Positions 1 through 6,343 of a stretch of 7,742 nucleotides of DNA are shown here, one piece after another. The stretch lies in contig WJKR01000043.1 in NCBI GenBank assembly GCA_014729015.1, forward strand, positions 1 to 7,742, written 5' to 3'. Origin of the DNA: Candidatus Woesearchaeota archaeon (GTDB taxonomy: Archaea > Nanobdellota > Nanobdellia > Woesearchaeales > WJKR01). The notes beneath the pieces are model-generated. The model did not search any database and was not told the DNA's origin. It saw only the letters and a list, made by a program, of their open reading frames with translations. Position numbers and translations under genes: made by a program. The first letter of the stretch is position 1, and each line of letters starts with the position of its first letter.

Positions 1-2931
1 ATCGAACGAGAAGACTATGCAAAACTGCAAACATACCTACCCGAAGAGACGGAAAAAAGGATCCAGAAGCACTACACGCAACAAGCGCGATGGGAAATCA
101 AGCGATACCGGAAGATCACCCTGGACGACACCCTCCAAGACCTCATAGAAGCGCAGCAAACGCTCAACAAAGAAGTGCAACAACACTACCAGACAACACT
201 ACAACAGGGGACCAGCACGGAAACAAGCACGAAACGACACAAAAAGGTCGAGCAATGGTGCGACGAAAAAGACTGGGACGCGCTGCGCAACCACTACAAG
301 GAGACCTTCGAAGGAGCAGGAAGACCGCCACTCCCGAAACCGCAACGAGCACTCATCGAAGAACGGCTGGAAACGCTCTACGCATTCATACCCTCAAAGC
401 GCAAGACCGCGCAACAACTGGAACAGAAGAATCAGATCAAAGGACTGTTCGCCAGAGCGCACCTGGAAGCCCACCAGCACCAAGCGCGCATCGAAGCAAG
501 GAAGACGCTCGAAAAAAACAAGGCAGTCACTGGACAAAGGAAACAACTGGAACAGAAGCTCAAGGAGAACAACGGAACGCTCGAATTCGACAAGGAAAGG
601 CTCCGCTACACGACGCACCTCGACAACATGAGCCGCACGAAGACAGGGGCCGCACGGTTCGAGCACATCACCCTGAAAGAAACGCTCTTCGGCAAACCAT
701 TGCTCACCGACCACAACGACTTCCTACGCATGCACAAAGCGTTCTACGACATCGAGAAGCCATGGTTCGACACACCGCTGGAAGCCATCAGCTGGTGCGG
801 CACGCTACTCGAGAAGAACAAGGAGCTGCAACGATACCTCGACACCGACAAGGACATCCCAGAACGAGAGGTCAACAACTACCAAGCCGTCAAACAACAG
901 TATGAGCACGAGATCGTCGAAACGATAGCCTCCCGACTCGCCAACCACTACCTCCACTTCATCTACAACGCTGGCTACGAAGGGCGGCAGTTCAGGGAGC
1001 ACGGCGGGTTCAAGGTGGCCGGGAAACAACCACGGAAGAAAGCGACTGCACCCACCAAGAAACGAGGGACGGAAGAAGAACAGGCACGGCGGAAAAGGAA
1101 CGCCGACAGCTTCATGACCCGCTGGCAAATCAGCGAATGGGAAGAGATCATCGACTGGATGAGACACGCAAAGATTGCGAAGCCGCACCTCCCCAACCAC
1201 CGACTGGAGACCAACGCCAACGACCAAGCCGCACGAGCAGGCACCCCCCCATTCTTCAAAAAAATAACCTCGTATGACAAGATGCCGAAGCAAGACGGCG
1301 CGGGAAGGCTGCTCGACATCTTCCACCAACTGGACAAACCATTGCAGGCAAGGGTCCTCAAGGAAGTAGGCGTCTTGGCGCGGTACACCACCGAGGACGT
1401 CGAAGGCATGTACGACTACTTCTATCTGCCGCCGACCATCGAGGACTTCATGGACCTCGTCGACGTCGCTAACACGTTCGGGGTCAGCCTCTCGCAAGCG
1501 AGCAACAACGCGAACACCGTACGGCAATTCCACGAGGAGACCTTCTTCGAGAAGCACGGCCGCTTCCTCGACAACAGCTACTTCCGGGAAGAGCACCGGT
1601 CGCAGATACAACGGTTCAAAAACAACTACACCCGGCTCAAGAAACGAACGTTCAAGGAGACAGGGCTTGAAGCACAGCCACGGCGAGGAAGAATCACCGG
1701 GGTCGACCAGTATTACTTCTCCCCGGAACTCATCCTCAGCAAGCTACTCACCCATCACTACAACGGCCTTGACGGCTTCGTCGAACGAACACTGGAGACA
1801 AAAGACAGCCGGAGACGGATGGCCAGGATGCAATACCTGCGATCATTCATGATCCCCGTCCTGGCCGACTACACCGAGCTCAGGAAAGCGAAGAAGGATC
1901 TAGAGGGGGAAGCGAGGGACAAGGCGACATACACCAGGGGCAACCCTGACCAGGCAGCAATGAAGGACCTCGTGACGCCACTGCTCCAACACGAACGAGC
2001 GAACAAAGACCCCGGCAAGACCTACATGCGCCTCGTGGATTACGACTTTCAGAACATCATCGAACAAGCAAGAAGGATCGATACGACGGGAGCGAAGACC
2101 TTCATCAAGAAATGCAACGCGTGGAGGAGGAAGAAACGGTTCTTCGAAAGGCTGTACAGGACAAGGCCAGAATACCTGGAGGACCTCCTCATCAAGACGT
2201 TCACAGAAGCCAGCACGCTCATCAATAAATCAGCAGCCACCCCTATCCATGTCGAAGGGAAATTCCTCTACCTCAAGGGAGCGATCGATGAACAAGCGGC
2301 TGCCGAACGCGGATTGTTCAAGATACAAGAAGACATGGACATCCTCGCCATGGGAGAAAAAGGTATCACGTACGAAAAGCACGGCCAGCACAAAGGGTAC
2401 AAAGCGGATAGGGGGGTCGGCACGTATCACCACTCGCACTACCAGATAGCGACGGAGAACGCACTGCTCAAACACGCGCACAAAGAAGAGCCAAGGAAAG
2501 CATTGGAAACGCTCGCCTACAGCGCGAGGAGGCTCAACAACCTCTACAACATAGACTTCGACAACAAGAAGGACCGGGAATTCGCGAGGAGCTTCCTCCA
2601 GCACAACAGGAGCGGGCAGTACTACGTCGGCGTTCAAGGCAGGGAAGAAAAGAAGTTCTCAGAGCACGGCAAGAAACGCTTCAGACCTGACCCTGGATAC
2701 TACCAGGAAACCTATCACCAGAAACTCTTCGGCATCACCACGAGACGAGGCAAAAAAGCGGTCGACCTCAACGCCAGCTTCCCAAAAATCGTGCACAGCA
2801 TCGTACCCCTCGACCACCCAGAAGCAGCAGACGCCTATCACAAGCTCGTCACGAGTACCAGCAAAAAAGAGCAAGAGCGACACATCGACAGCATACTCAA
2901 CCCCTCACAACAACGCCTCTTCCCCATTTGA
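1..2931 (+). CDS. Large hydrophilic protein of unknown function, 5'-partial
   Basis: I do not recognise this protein. The frame is open from base 1, so the true start lies left of the window; a GTG at 175 is in frame, but the 58 codons before it have the same Glu/Lys/Gln/Arg-rich character, so it is unlikely to be the start. 976 residues are visible, ending with TGA at 2929-2931. The protein is highly charged, has very few cysteines, and shows no signal peptide or membrane segment in the visible part. The first ~250 residues look helical and possibly coiled-coil. A strongly basic linker lies near residues 341-368. A His/Tyr cluster (GTYHHSHY, residues 807-814) and a Gly/Arg/Tyr-rich C-terminal section follow. 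Hydrophobic residues are scarce, and T is correspondingly rare on the coding strand. It converges on the RNase J gene and overlaps it by 27 nt. A structural or nucleic-acid-binding role is possible but unproven. Confidence 0.85.
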   Translation: MEREDYAKLQTYLPEETEKRIQKHYTQQARWEIKRYRKITLDDTLQDLIEAQQTLNKEVQQHYQTTLQQGTSTETSTKRHKKVEQWCDEKDWDALRNHYKETFEGAGRPPLPKPQRALIEERLETLYAFIPSKRKTAQQLEQKNQIKGLFARAHLEAHQHQARIEARKTLEKNKAVTGQRKQLEQKLKENNGTLEFDKERLRYTTHLDNMSRTKTGAARFEHITLKETLFGKPLLTDHNDFLRMHKAFYDIEKPWFDTPLEAISWCGTLLEKNKELQRYLDTDKDIPEREVNNYQAVKQQYEHEIVETIASRLANHYLHFIYNAGYEGRQFREHGGFKVAGKQPRKKATAPTKKRGTEEEQARRKRNADSFMTRWQISEWEEIIDWMRHAKIAKPHLPNHRLETNANDQAARAGTPPFFKKITSYDKMPKQDGAGRLLDIFHQLDKPLQARVLKEVGVLARYTTEDVEGMYDYFYLPPTIEDFMDLVDVANTFGVSLSQASNNANTVRQFHEETFFEKHGRFLDNSYFREEHRSQIQRFKNNYTRLKKRTFKETGLEAQPRRGRITGVDQYYFSPELILSKLLTHHYNGLDGFVERTLETKDSRRRMARMQYLRSFMIPVLADYTELRKAKKDLEGEARDKATYTRGNPDQAAMKDLVTPLLQHERANKDPGKTYMRLVDYDFQNIIEQARRIDTTGAKTFIKKCNAWRRKKRFFERLYRTRPEYLEDLLIKTFTEASTLINKSAATPIHVEGKFLYLKGAIDEQAAAERGLFKIQEDMDILAMGEKGITYEKHGQHKGYKADRGVGTYHHSHYQIATENALLKHAHKEEPRKALETLAYSARRLNNLYNIDFDNKKDREFARSFLQHNRSGQYYVGVQGREEKKFSEHGKKRFRPDPGYYQETYHQKLFGITTRRGKKAVDLNASFPKIVHSIVPLDHPEAADAYHKLVTSTSKKEQERHIDSILNPSQQRLFPI

Positions 2932-4224
2932 CAACATGAGGATGCGGTTCTCAGGGATGCCCGAGCGCAACGCGCGTTCCTTGAACGCCCGTCGCTGCGG
3001 CTCCTCGCTGTGGACCGGCACGACAAAGGTTGGTCCCAGTTCGTCCAGCATCAACTGCATATCAGCTCCTGCGCCATGGCCGGAGACGTGCAAATCCTTC
3101 AACAACACGAGACCCTTGCCCTCAAGCCGCTTCTCCAACCGCTCTCTCGCCCTGATAATGGAAGGGACAGGAATCACCCTGTTCGAGAAGGCGACGATGT
3201 CACCTCGCCGCAAAGGAATATACGACTCGTCAACAATCCTCGACAGCACGGCGTTCGGCTCGCCCATGCCGCCAGTGACCACGAACAGGTACTGATCAGG
3301 GTCAGCGACTCTCGACAACGCCTTCCTGGCCTTAGAACTATAACGGACGACGTCACAGTCATCGATGACATCGGAAAGCCCGACTTCATGCGCGGCCTCT
3401 AAGTACTTCGCCATGGACCGGCCGACGAACATCACCTTGCGACGCATCTTCTGCGCGATCCGCACCAATGCGTGCAGCCGCGCAATATGGCTGGCGAAGG
3501 AAGAGACCAAGACGCGCTTGCCCTTCACATGAGGGGACAGCAATGCCCGTTCCAGCAATGCCTTCGCGGCTCGTTCTGAACCCGTATGAGCGGCAACGTT
3601 ACCGTACAGGGTGTCAATAATCAGTGCTCTCGGCTTGAGCTGCCTGAGCCGGTCGAGGTCGGTCACGCCACCCATAGTCGGCGTGTCATCAAGCTTGAAA
3701 TCATTAAGGTAGAGCACGACGCCGTACGGCGTGTGCAATGCCACCGCAGCTGTCTGCGGCGTGGAGTGCGTGACCTCGATGAACTCCGCCCGGACCTTAT
3801 CGGACAATGGGAAGACCTCCCGGAACCTGTGCGCCACCAACGAGTTCCTCATCTCCTTGTGCCCCTCGGCGACCAGTCGCTTGGCCACGGCTATCGTAAA
3901 AGGCGTGCCGTGCACGTCACAAGGAAAGCTGTTTGCCATGAACGGCACCGCCCCGACGTGGTCGAGGTGGGCGTGGCTGATGATAATGCCTTTCACCCGG
4001 TCCTTGACAGGATCAAGCATGGTGATGTCAGGAGCAGCCCCTTCCTTGATGAGCAACTTCTTCGTGAGCAACGGCTGGAAGCCGTCCTCATCATCCTGCA
4101 ATCGCGTGTAGTTCTCCATGTGCAAGCCGAGATCCAACAAGAACACCTCGTCATCCACCTTGACAGCAGTACAGTTCCGTCCGACCTCGCCATAGCCGCC
4201 AATTGCTTGAATAGATAAACCCAT
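2905..4224 (-). CDS. Archaeal RNase J (metallo-beta-lactamase/beta-CASP 5'-3' exoribonuclease)
   Basis: This 439-residue protein has the full family architecture at the usual archaeal length. The N-terminal MBL domain carries an LDLGL strand near 30-34, the zinc motif H84-A-H86-L-D88-H89, H153 (THSTP) and D175 (LNDFKLD). The beta-CASP insert follows, with VSSFASHIARL near 240-250 and a TGGMGEP segment near 317-323 (TGSQGEP in bacterial enzymes). The final MBL part has H379-VSG-H383 and H405 (VVPVHSE). The family degrades RNA 5' to 3' in the cytoplasm using two zinc ions, preferring 5'-monophosphate ends, and takes part in mRNA turnover and rRNA maturation. All visible metal ligands are intact, so it should be active. 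The ATG at 4224 is supported by a TATA element about 26 nt upstream, giving a leaderless mRNA. It is divergent from the CPBP gene and converges with the large upstream ORF. Confidence 0.93.
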   Translation of the reverse strand: MGLSIQAIGGYGEVGRNCTAVKVDDEVFLLDLGLHMENYTRLQDDEDGFQPLLTKKLLIKEGAAPDITMLDPVKDRVKGIIISHAHLDHVGAVPFMANSFPCDVHGTPFTIAVAKRLVAEGHKEMRNSLVAHRFREVFPLSDKVRAEFIEVTHSTPQTAAVALHTPYGVVLYLNDFKLDDTPTMGGVTDLDRLRQLKPRALIIDTLYGNVAAHTGSERAAKALLERALLSPHVKGKRVLVSSFASHIARLHALVRIAQKMRRKVMFVGRSMAKYLEAAHEVGLSDVIDDCDVVRYSSKARKALSRVADPDQYLFVVTGGMGEPNAVLSRIVDESYIPLRRGDIVAFSNRVIPVPSIIRARERLEKRLEGKGLVLLKDLHVSGHGAGADMQLMLDELGPTFVVPVHSEEPQRRAFKERALRSGIPENRILMLSNGEEALL

Positions 4225-4308
4225 GAGATTATAGAGGAAGCATAGTGTTTAAAAAGCTTCGTGAGCAGCAGAAACTATTAAAAGGGACCTTGTTGATAAT
4301 GGCGATGC
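4225..4308. promoter_or_regulatory. Divergent promoter region between RNase J and CPBP genes
   Basis: This 84-bp gap serves two genes that read outward. On the minus strand a BRE/TATA-like element (GAAGCTTTTTAAAC, complement of 4247-4260) is centred about 26 nt from the RNase J ATG. On the plus strand GAAACTATTAAAAG (4271-4284) is centred about 29 nt before the CPBP ATG at 4309. Both spacings fit the archaeal TATA-to-start distance for leaderless or nearly leaderless transcripts, and no Shine-Dalgarno motif is seen before either start. The two TATA centres are only about 29 bp apart, so the pre-initiation complexes could interfere with each other (inference). Confidence 0.6.
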
Positions 4309-4941
4309 ATGGGCTATACCGTCATATTATTGGAAATCATGGTCCTGTTCGTGTTGCCAGCCATTTTGCTGTATCTGGACATCATCCCCTTCAAGTACAG
4401 GGTGCAGACGTTCATAGTCATCATCCTCGGTGTCTTTAGCTTAATCGTCGGCAGAGGCATGACCCCCACGGAATTAGGCATCCGCACCGATAACCTCCTC
4501 TCATCACTGCACATCTACGCAGCGCTCACCTTGATCGGCGTCATACTCATCATCGCCTTCGCCAAGACGACCAAGCAACCGCCTATGAGTGGCTGGAAAC
4601 GGAACAAGCACTTCCTCATCTGGTTCGCGCCGCTCAGCATCCTGCAAGAACTCGCGTTCAGAGGATACTTGATACCACGACTGCAAGAGGTCAGCAACTC
4701 AGGCATCATTATTATTCTTCTGAATGCTGCGTTATTCACCCTCATCCATTTCATCTACGCCAATGATTGGAACACATTGATGATCTTGTTCGCGGGCGGC
4801 ATCCTGTTCGCGACCGTGTACGTGCAATATCCAAACCTGATCCTGATTGCGATCGCCCACATCATCCTGAACTTCGCGGCGCAACGGTTCAATTTGTATA
4901 GATTAGAGAAGCACAAGCACTTTCATTTCTTGCATCATTGA
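4309..4941 (+). CDS. CPBP (Rce1/CAAX-type) intramembrane protease-like protein
   Basis: This 210-residue polytopic membrane protein has hydrophobic segments at roughly 4-24, 33-50, 64-84, 103-122, 130-150, 156-173 and 175-190. It carries the three CPBP motifs: motif 1 Q113-E114-L-A-F-R118-G, motif 2 F143-TLI-H147, and motif 3 H184-IIL-N188. In Rce1 these residues form the active site of an intramembrane glutamate protease. The usual motif 1 is EExxxR; here the first Glu, the proposed water-activating residue, is Gln, while all other motif residues remain. The protein may therefore be catalytically altered, or belong to a Q-containing subfamily. The C-terminus is His-rich (HKHFHFLHH). The start is fixed by an in-frame TAA at 4297 and by the TATA spacing. 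Archaeal CPBP proteins have been linked to prenyl-protein processing and to immunity or bacteriocin-type functions; the role here is unknown. Confidence 0.85.
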   Translation: MGYTVILLEIMVLFVLPAILLYLDIIPFKYRVQTFIVIILGVFSLIVGRGMTPTELGIRTDNLLSSLHIYAALTLIGVILIIAFAKTTKQPPMSGWKRNKHFLIWFAPLSILQELAFRGYLIPRLQEVSNSGIIIILLNAALFTLIHFIYANDWNTLMILFAGGILFATVYVQYPNLILIAIAHIILNFAAQRFNLYRLEKHKHFHFLHH

Positions 4942-5018
4942 GTGAGCTTTTGAAACAGCGTTCTTAGTTCATTGACTTTCTTCTCGTCCAATTTGCTAAG
5001 AGCATCCTTACACTTCAC
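4935..5018 (-). pseudogene. Displaced C-terminal tail of the HEPN gene
   Basis: Just past the run of seven T (minus strand; A run at 5019-5025), the next frame reads 27 codons, VKCKDALSKLDEKK then VNELRTLFQKLTQ, ending with TGA at 4935-4937. This amphipathic Lys/Glu/Leu helix is what the C-terminus of HEPN partners of MNT proteins normally looks like. Removing one T from the run joins it to the main frame after residue F124, giving a 151-residue protein, closer to the family's usual length. The tail overlaps the last 7 nt of the CPBP gene in convergent orientation. It could reflect a real mutation, a homopolymer sequencing error, or slippage during expression. Confidence 0.7.
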
Positions 5019-5391
5019 AAAAAAACACCAGGGGTTTCTGCATCATCTTGTTGTACCGCTCATCAGGGATAGTCCTATCAGTGTAATATTGCGCATCTAT
5101 TCTCGCTTTCAAGGCATCTTCAAGAAAATGCAATTCATCTTCTTCAAAGAATGCTTGTAAACGTGATTGCGCAAAGGCGATGGTACAGGAGTGGATTTCG
5201 CATTTTATACCTATTTTCATCAACAAAGCATATAATGAGAAATAAAAGGTATAATATGCTGTAGATATTTTCCAATCCTTGATAACATTCACACGTATTG
5301 ATTCAAGTGCTTCCTCTGCCTTCTTGAGATAAGCACGTGCAAGATTAGTATTTGGTTCAATGAGATGCAATCCTTCTTTCTGGCACACCAT
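5008..5391 (-). CDS. HEPN domain protein (toxin partner of MNT), probable 3' frameshift
   Basis: The 127-residue reading frame matches HEPN proteins paired with MNT nucleotidyltransferases: an N-terminal LIEPNTNLARAYLKKAEEAL helix, an aromatic helix STAYYTFYFSLYALL with MKIGIK (residues 43-62), and the motif region R97-IDAQYY-TDR. HEPN toxins of this type are RNA-cleaving or RNA-binding proteins, and the family nuclease motif is Rx4-6H. Here the Arg is present but the His position is filled by Tyr (Y102/Y103). In characterised type VII systems, a Tyr beside the motif is AMPylated by the MNT partner; that applies here only by analogy. The gene begins 8 nt after the MNT stop codon, so the two are surely co-transcribed. 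The frame ends early (LVFFCEV-stop) just past a run of seven T, and a typical HEPN tail continues in another frame. No Shine-Dalgarno motif precedes the ATG. Confidence 0.85.
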   Translation of the reverse strand: MVCQKEGLHLIEPNTNLARAYLKKAEEALESIRVNVIKDWKISTAYYTFYFSLYALLMKIGIKCEIHSCTIAFAQSRLQAFFEEDELHFLEDALKARIDAQYYTDRTIPDERYNKMMQKPLVFFCEV

Positions 5392-5399
5392 CTTGGAGC

Positions 5400-5990
5400 T
5401 TATCCAGCTTTATAAACCACCTGTATAAATCGCTCTGCGTTCAGGAAGACGACATGATGCTTCAAAACTTCGTTGAGAAACACGTCTTTTGCTACATTTT
5501 TCTCAAAGGTTTTTTTAGGATAACAGGTGACATTGATATCTATTCCATATTTTTTTGAGACCTTTTTTATGTTGTCATCATCATAGCTTCCAGCAACAAA
5601 AATATCCACATCAGAATCTTCTTTTTCTAGCCCTCTAGCATAACTCCCAAAGAGTACACCTATACCTTTTATGTGAGGGGTTATTTTTTCTATTATCTCT
5701 TTGAGCGATAGCTTTTTCTCAAGGAACGCCAATGATTTATAGTGTTCGGCAAACACAAGATATTTTTTTGTTGATTCGTTTCGCTGTAATTTGTAGATTT
5801 TAATTTTTCCTTTAGTTTTCGATGCTACAACCCCTTTTTGCTCCAGGTCTTCAAGAATAAGTTGTGCGGTTCTTGGGCTGAGGTTCAAAAGTTTTCCAAC
5901 TTCCCGAACATAATAGTCTTTGTCAAAACCGTTTGTGAAGAGCGTCATTACTCGTAAGGTGTTTTCTGTTATGTGTATTTTTTCATACAT
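5400..5990 (-). CDS. Winged-helix MNT nucleotidyltransferase (antitoxin of HEPN/MNT pair)
   Basis: The protein is 196 residues from the ATG at 5990. An N-terminal winged helix-turn-helix (about residues 8-70: YYVREVGKLLNLSPRTAQLI, then a KIKIYKL wing) is followed by a minimal nucleotidyltransferase domain with G115-S-Y-A-R-G and D127-V-D129, plus a further acidic position near D151 (IDINVT). These are the nucleotide-binding and metal-binding residues of the polymerase-beta fold. In type VII toxin-antitoxin pairs such proteins neutralise HEPN by AMPylating it. The winged helix suggests that this one also binds its own promoter (inference). The frame is open further upstream to 6110, but a strong BRE/TATA element (complement of 6014-6029) lies about 26 nt before the ATG at 5990, which favours this start and a leaderless message. 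It is the first gene of the operon, and HEPN follows after 8 nt. The DNA is AT-rich compared with the left half of the window. Confidence 0.87.
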   Translation of the reverse strand: MYEKIHITENTLRVMTLFTNGFDKDYYVREVGKLLNLSPRTAQLILEDLEQKGVVASKTKGKIKIYKLQRNESTKKYLVFAEHYKSLAFLEKKLSLKEIIEKITPHIKGIGVLFGSYARGLEKEDSDVDIFVAGSYDDDNIKKVSKKYGIDINVTCYPKKTFEKNVAKDVFLNEVLKHHVVFLNAERFIQVVYKAG

Positions 5991-6011
5991 ATGTATAATA
6001 AAAAATACAAT

Positions 6012-6029
6012 AGATATATAAAACTTTTG
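6012..6029 (-). promoter_or_regulatory. BRE/TATA promoter of the MNT-HEPN operon
   Basis: Reading the minus strand, AAAAGTTTTATATATC is a near-ideal archaeal BRE plus TATA box. Its centre is about 26 nt upstream of the ATG at 5990, so transcription should start at or very near that codon. This is the main reason for rejecting the longer open frame that begins at 6110. Confidence 0.7.
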
Positions 6030-6123
6030 GTCGTCAACAAACAAAGAGTCATTGAGCAAGTCTTCAGACATATTTTCAGTGAACAAAGAGGCATTATAAG
6101 CGCTACGCACACACGTGACCAGT

Positions 6124-6140
6124 AGAAAAAGCTTTATAAG
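6124..6140 (+). promoter_or_regulatory. BRE/TATA promoter of tRNA-Leu
   Basis: AGAAAAAGCTTTATAAG matches an archaeal BRE followed by a TATA box. The TATA centre is about 33 nt upstream of the first base of the tRNA, which predicts a start roughly 7 nt before the mature 5' end; RNase P would remove this leader. Confidence 0.65.
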
Positions 6141-6208
6141 AAGACAATTAATTCCCTTATCTAAACGTGCGGGGGTAGCGAAGCCTGGTCAACCGCGTAG
6201 GACTCAAG

Positions 6209-6258
6209 ATTCGTTGAGTACAGAGCCTGAAAAGGCAATGAAGAACACCGAATGCGGT
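6209..6258 (+). other. tRNA intron 1, canonical position 37/38 (50 nt)
   Basis: The splice junctions lie in opposed 3-nt bulges: AG|A at the 5' site and GT|A at the 3' site. The central helix pairs exon CTCA (6203-6206) with intron TGCG (6253-6256), with one mismatch at U33. The inner helix pairs TTCG (6210-6213) with CGAA (6249-6252), and the outer helix is the anticodon stem. This is the BHB substrate of the archaeal tRNA-splicing endonuclease. Inside the intron, GCCT-GAAA-AGGC (6225-6236) forms a small hairpin with a GNRA tetraloop. Confidence 0.87.
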
Positions 6259-6290
6259 ATCCTATCCCTTAGTGGGTTCAAGGGTTCGAA

Positions 6291-6329
6291 TAGTCGACTC
6301 GGAAGGCGACGACCGAGCGGCAACGAAAG
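6291..6329 (+). other. tRNA intron 2, T-loop position 59/60 (39 nt)
   Basis: The 3' half of the T stem is separated from the T loop by 39 nt. The central 4-bp helix pairs exon TTCG (6285-6288) with intron CGAA (6324-6327) perfectly. The T stem forms the outer helix, and the 3' bulge is AG|T. The 5' bulge AA|T is followed by an extra A6292, so the inner side is relaxed (hBH type). Inside the intron GTCG (6293-6296) pairs with CGGC (6318-6321, one G-U pair) and CTCGG (6298-6302) pairs with CCGAG (6313-6317). Splicing restores the consensus loop TTCGAAT. Confidence 0.85.
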
Positions 6330-6343
6330 TCCCTTCCCCCGCA

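Larger units (their letters stand above)
6169..6343 (+). tRNA. tRNA-Leu(CAA) with two introns
   Basis: The acceptor stem is GCGGGGG (6169-6175) with CCCCCGC (6336-6342), and A6343 is the discriminator expected for leucine. The D arm is GCG (6178-6180) with CGC (6194-6196), and its loop contains the conserved GG. The anticodon stem is TAGGA (6198-6202) with TCCTA (6260-6264), and the spliced loop CTCAAGA gives anticodon CAA (6205-6207). The long class II variable arm pairs CCC (6266-6268) with GGG (6274-6276). The T stem is AAGGG (6280-6284) with CCCTT (6331-6335), and the spliced loop is TTCGAAT. Removing introns 6209-6258 and 6291-6329 leaves 86 nt, a normal tRNA-Leu length, with every stem fully paired. 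CCA is not encoded. The gene decodes TTG leucine codons. It lies tail-to-tail with the XerA-like gene, whose stop is 8 nt away. Confidence 0.93.

Noticed and set aside
90..905. 271-codon open frame inside the large first gene
   Set aside because: It lies in another frame of a much longer coding region. Its product is an implausible Arg/His/Thr-rich string caused by the A/C-rich sequence.
805..1611. 268-codon minus-strand open frame opposite the large first gene
   Set aside because: Its Val/Leu/Glu-rich product mirrors the T-poor sense strand and shows no family motif.
2936..4218. Long plus-strand open frames opposite RNase J (near 2936-3402 and 3586-4218)
   Set aside because: They are antisense shadows of a confidently identified gene with all catalytic motifs; their products lack any recognisable domain.
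5991..6110. N-terminal extension of the MNT protein to an upstream start at 6110
   Set aside because: The 40 extra residues lie across a strong BRE/TATA promoter that fits a leaderless start at 5990, and the winged-helix domain begins after that ATG.
6227..6244. Possible box D' (CTGA) and box C' (ATGAAGA) of a C/D guide RNA within tRNA intron 1
   Set aside because: The C'-like box has a mismatch, flanking C and D boxes are missing, the 50-nt intron is short for a guide RNA, and the sequence before CTGA matches no target in this tRNA. The GNRA hairpin explains the region better.
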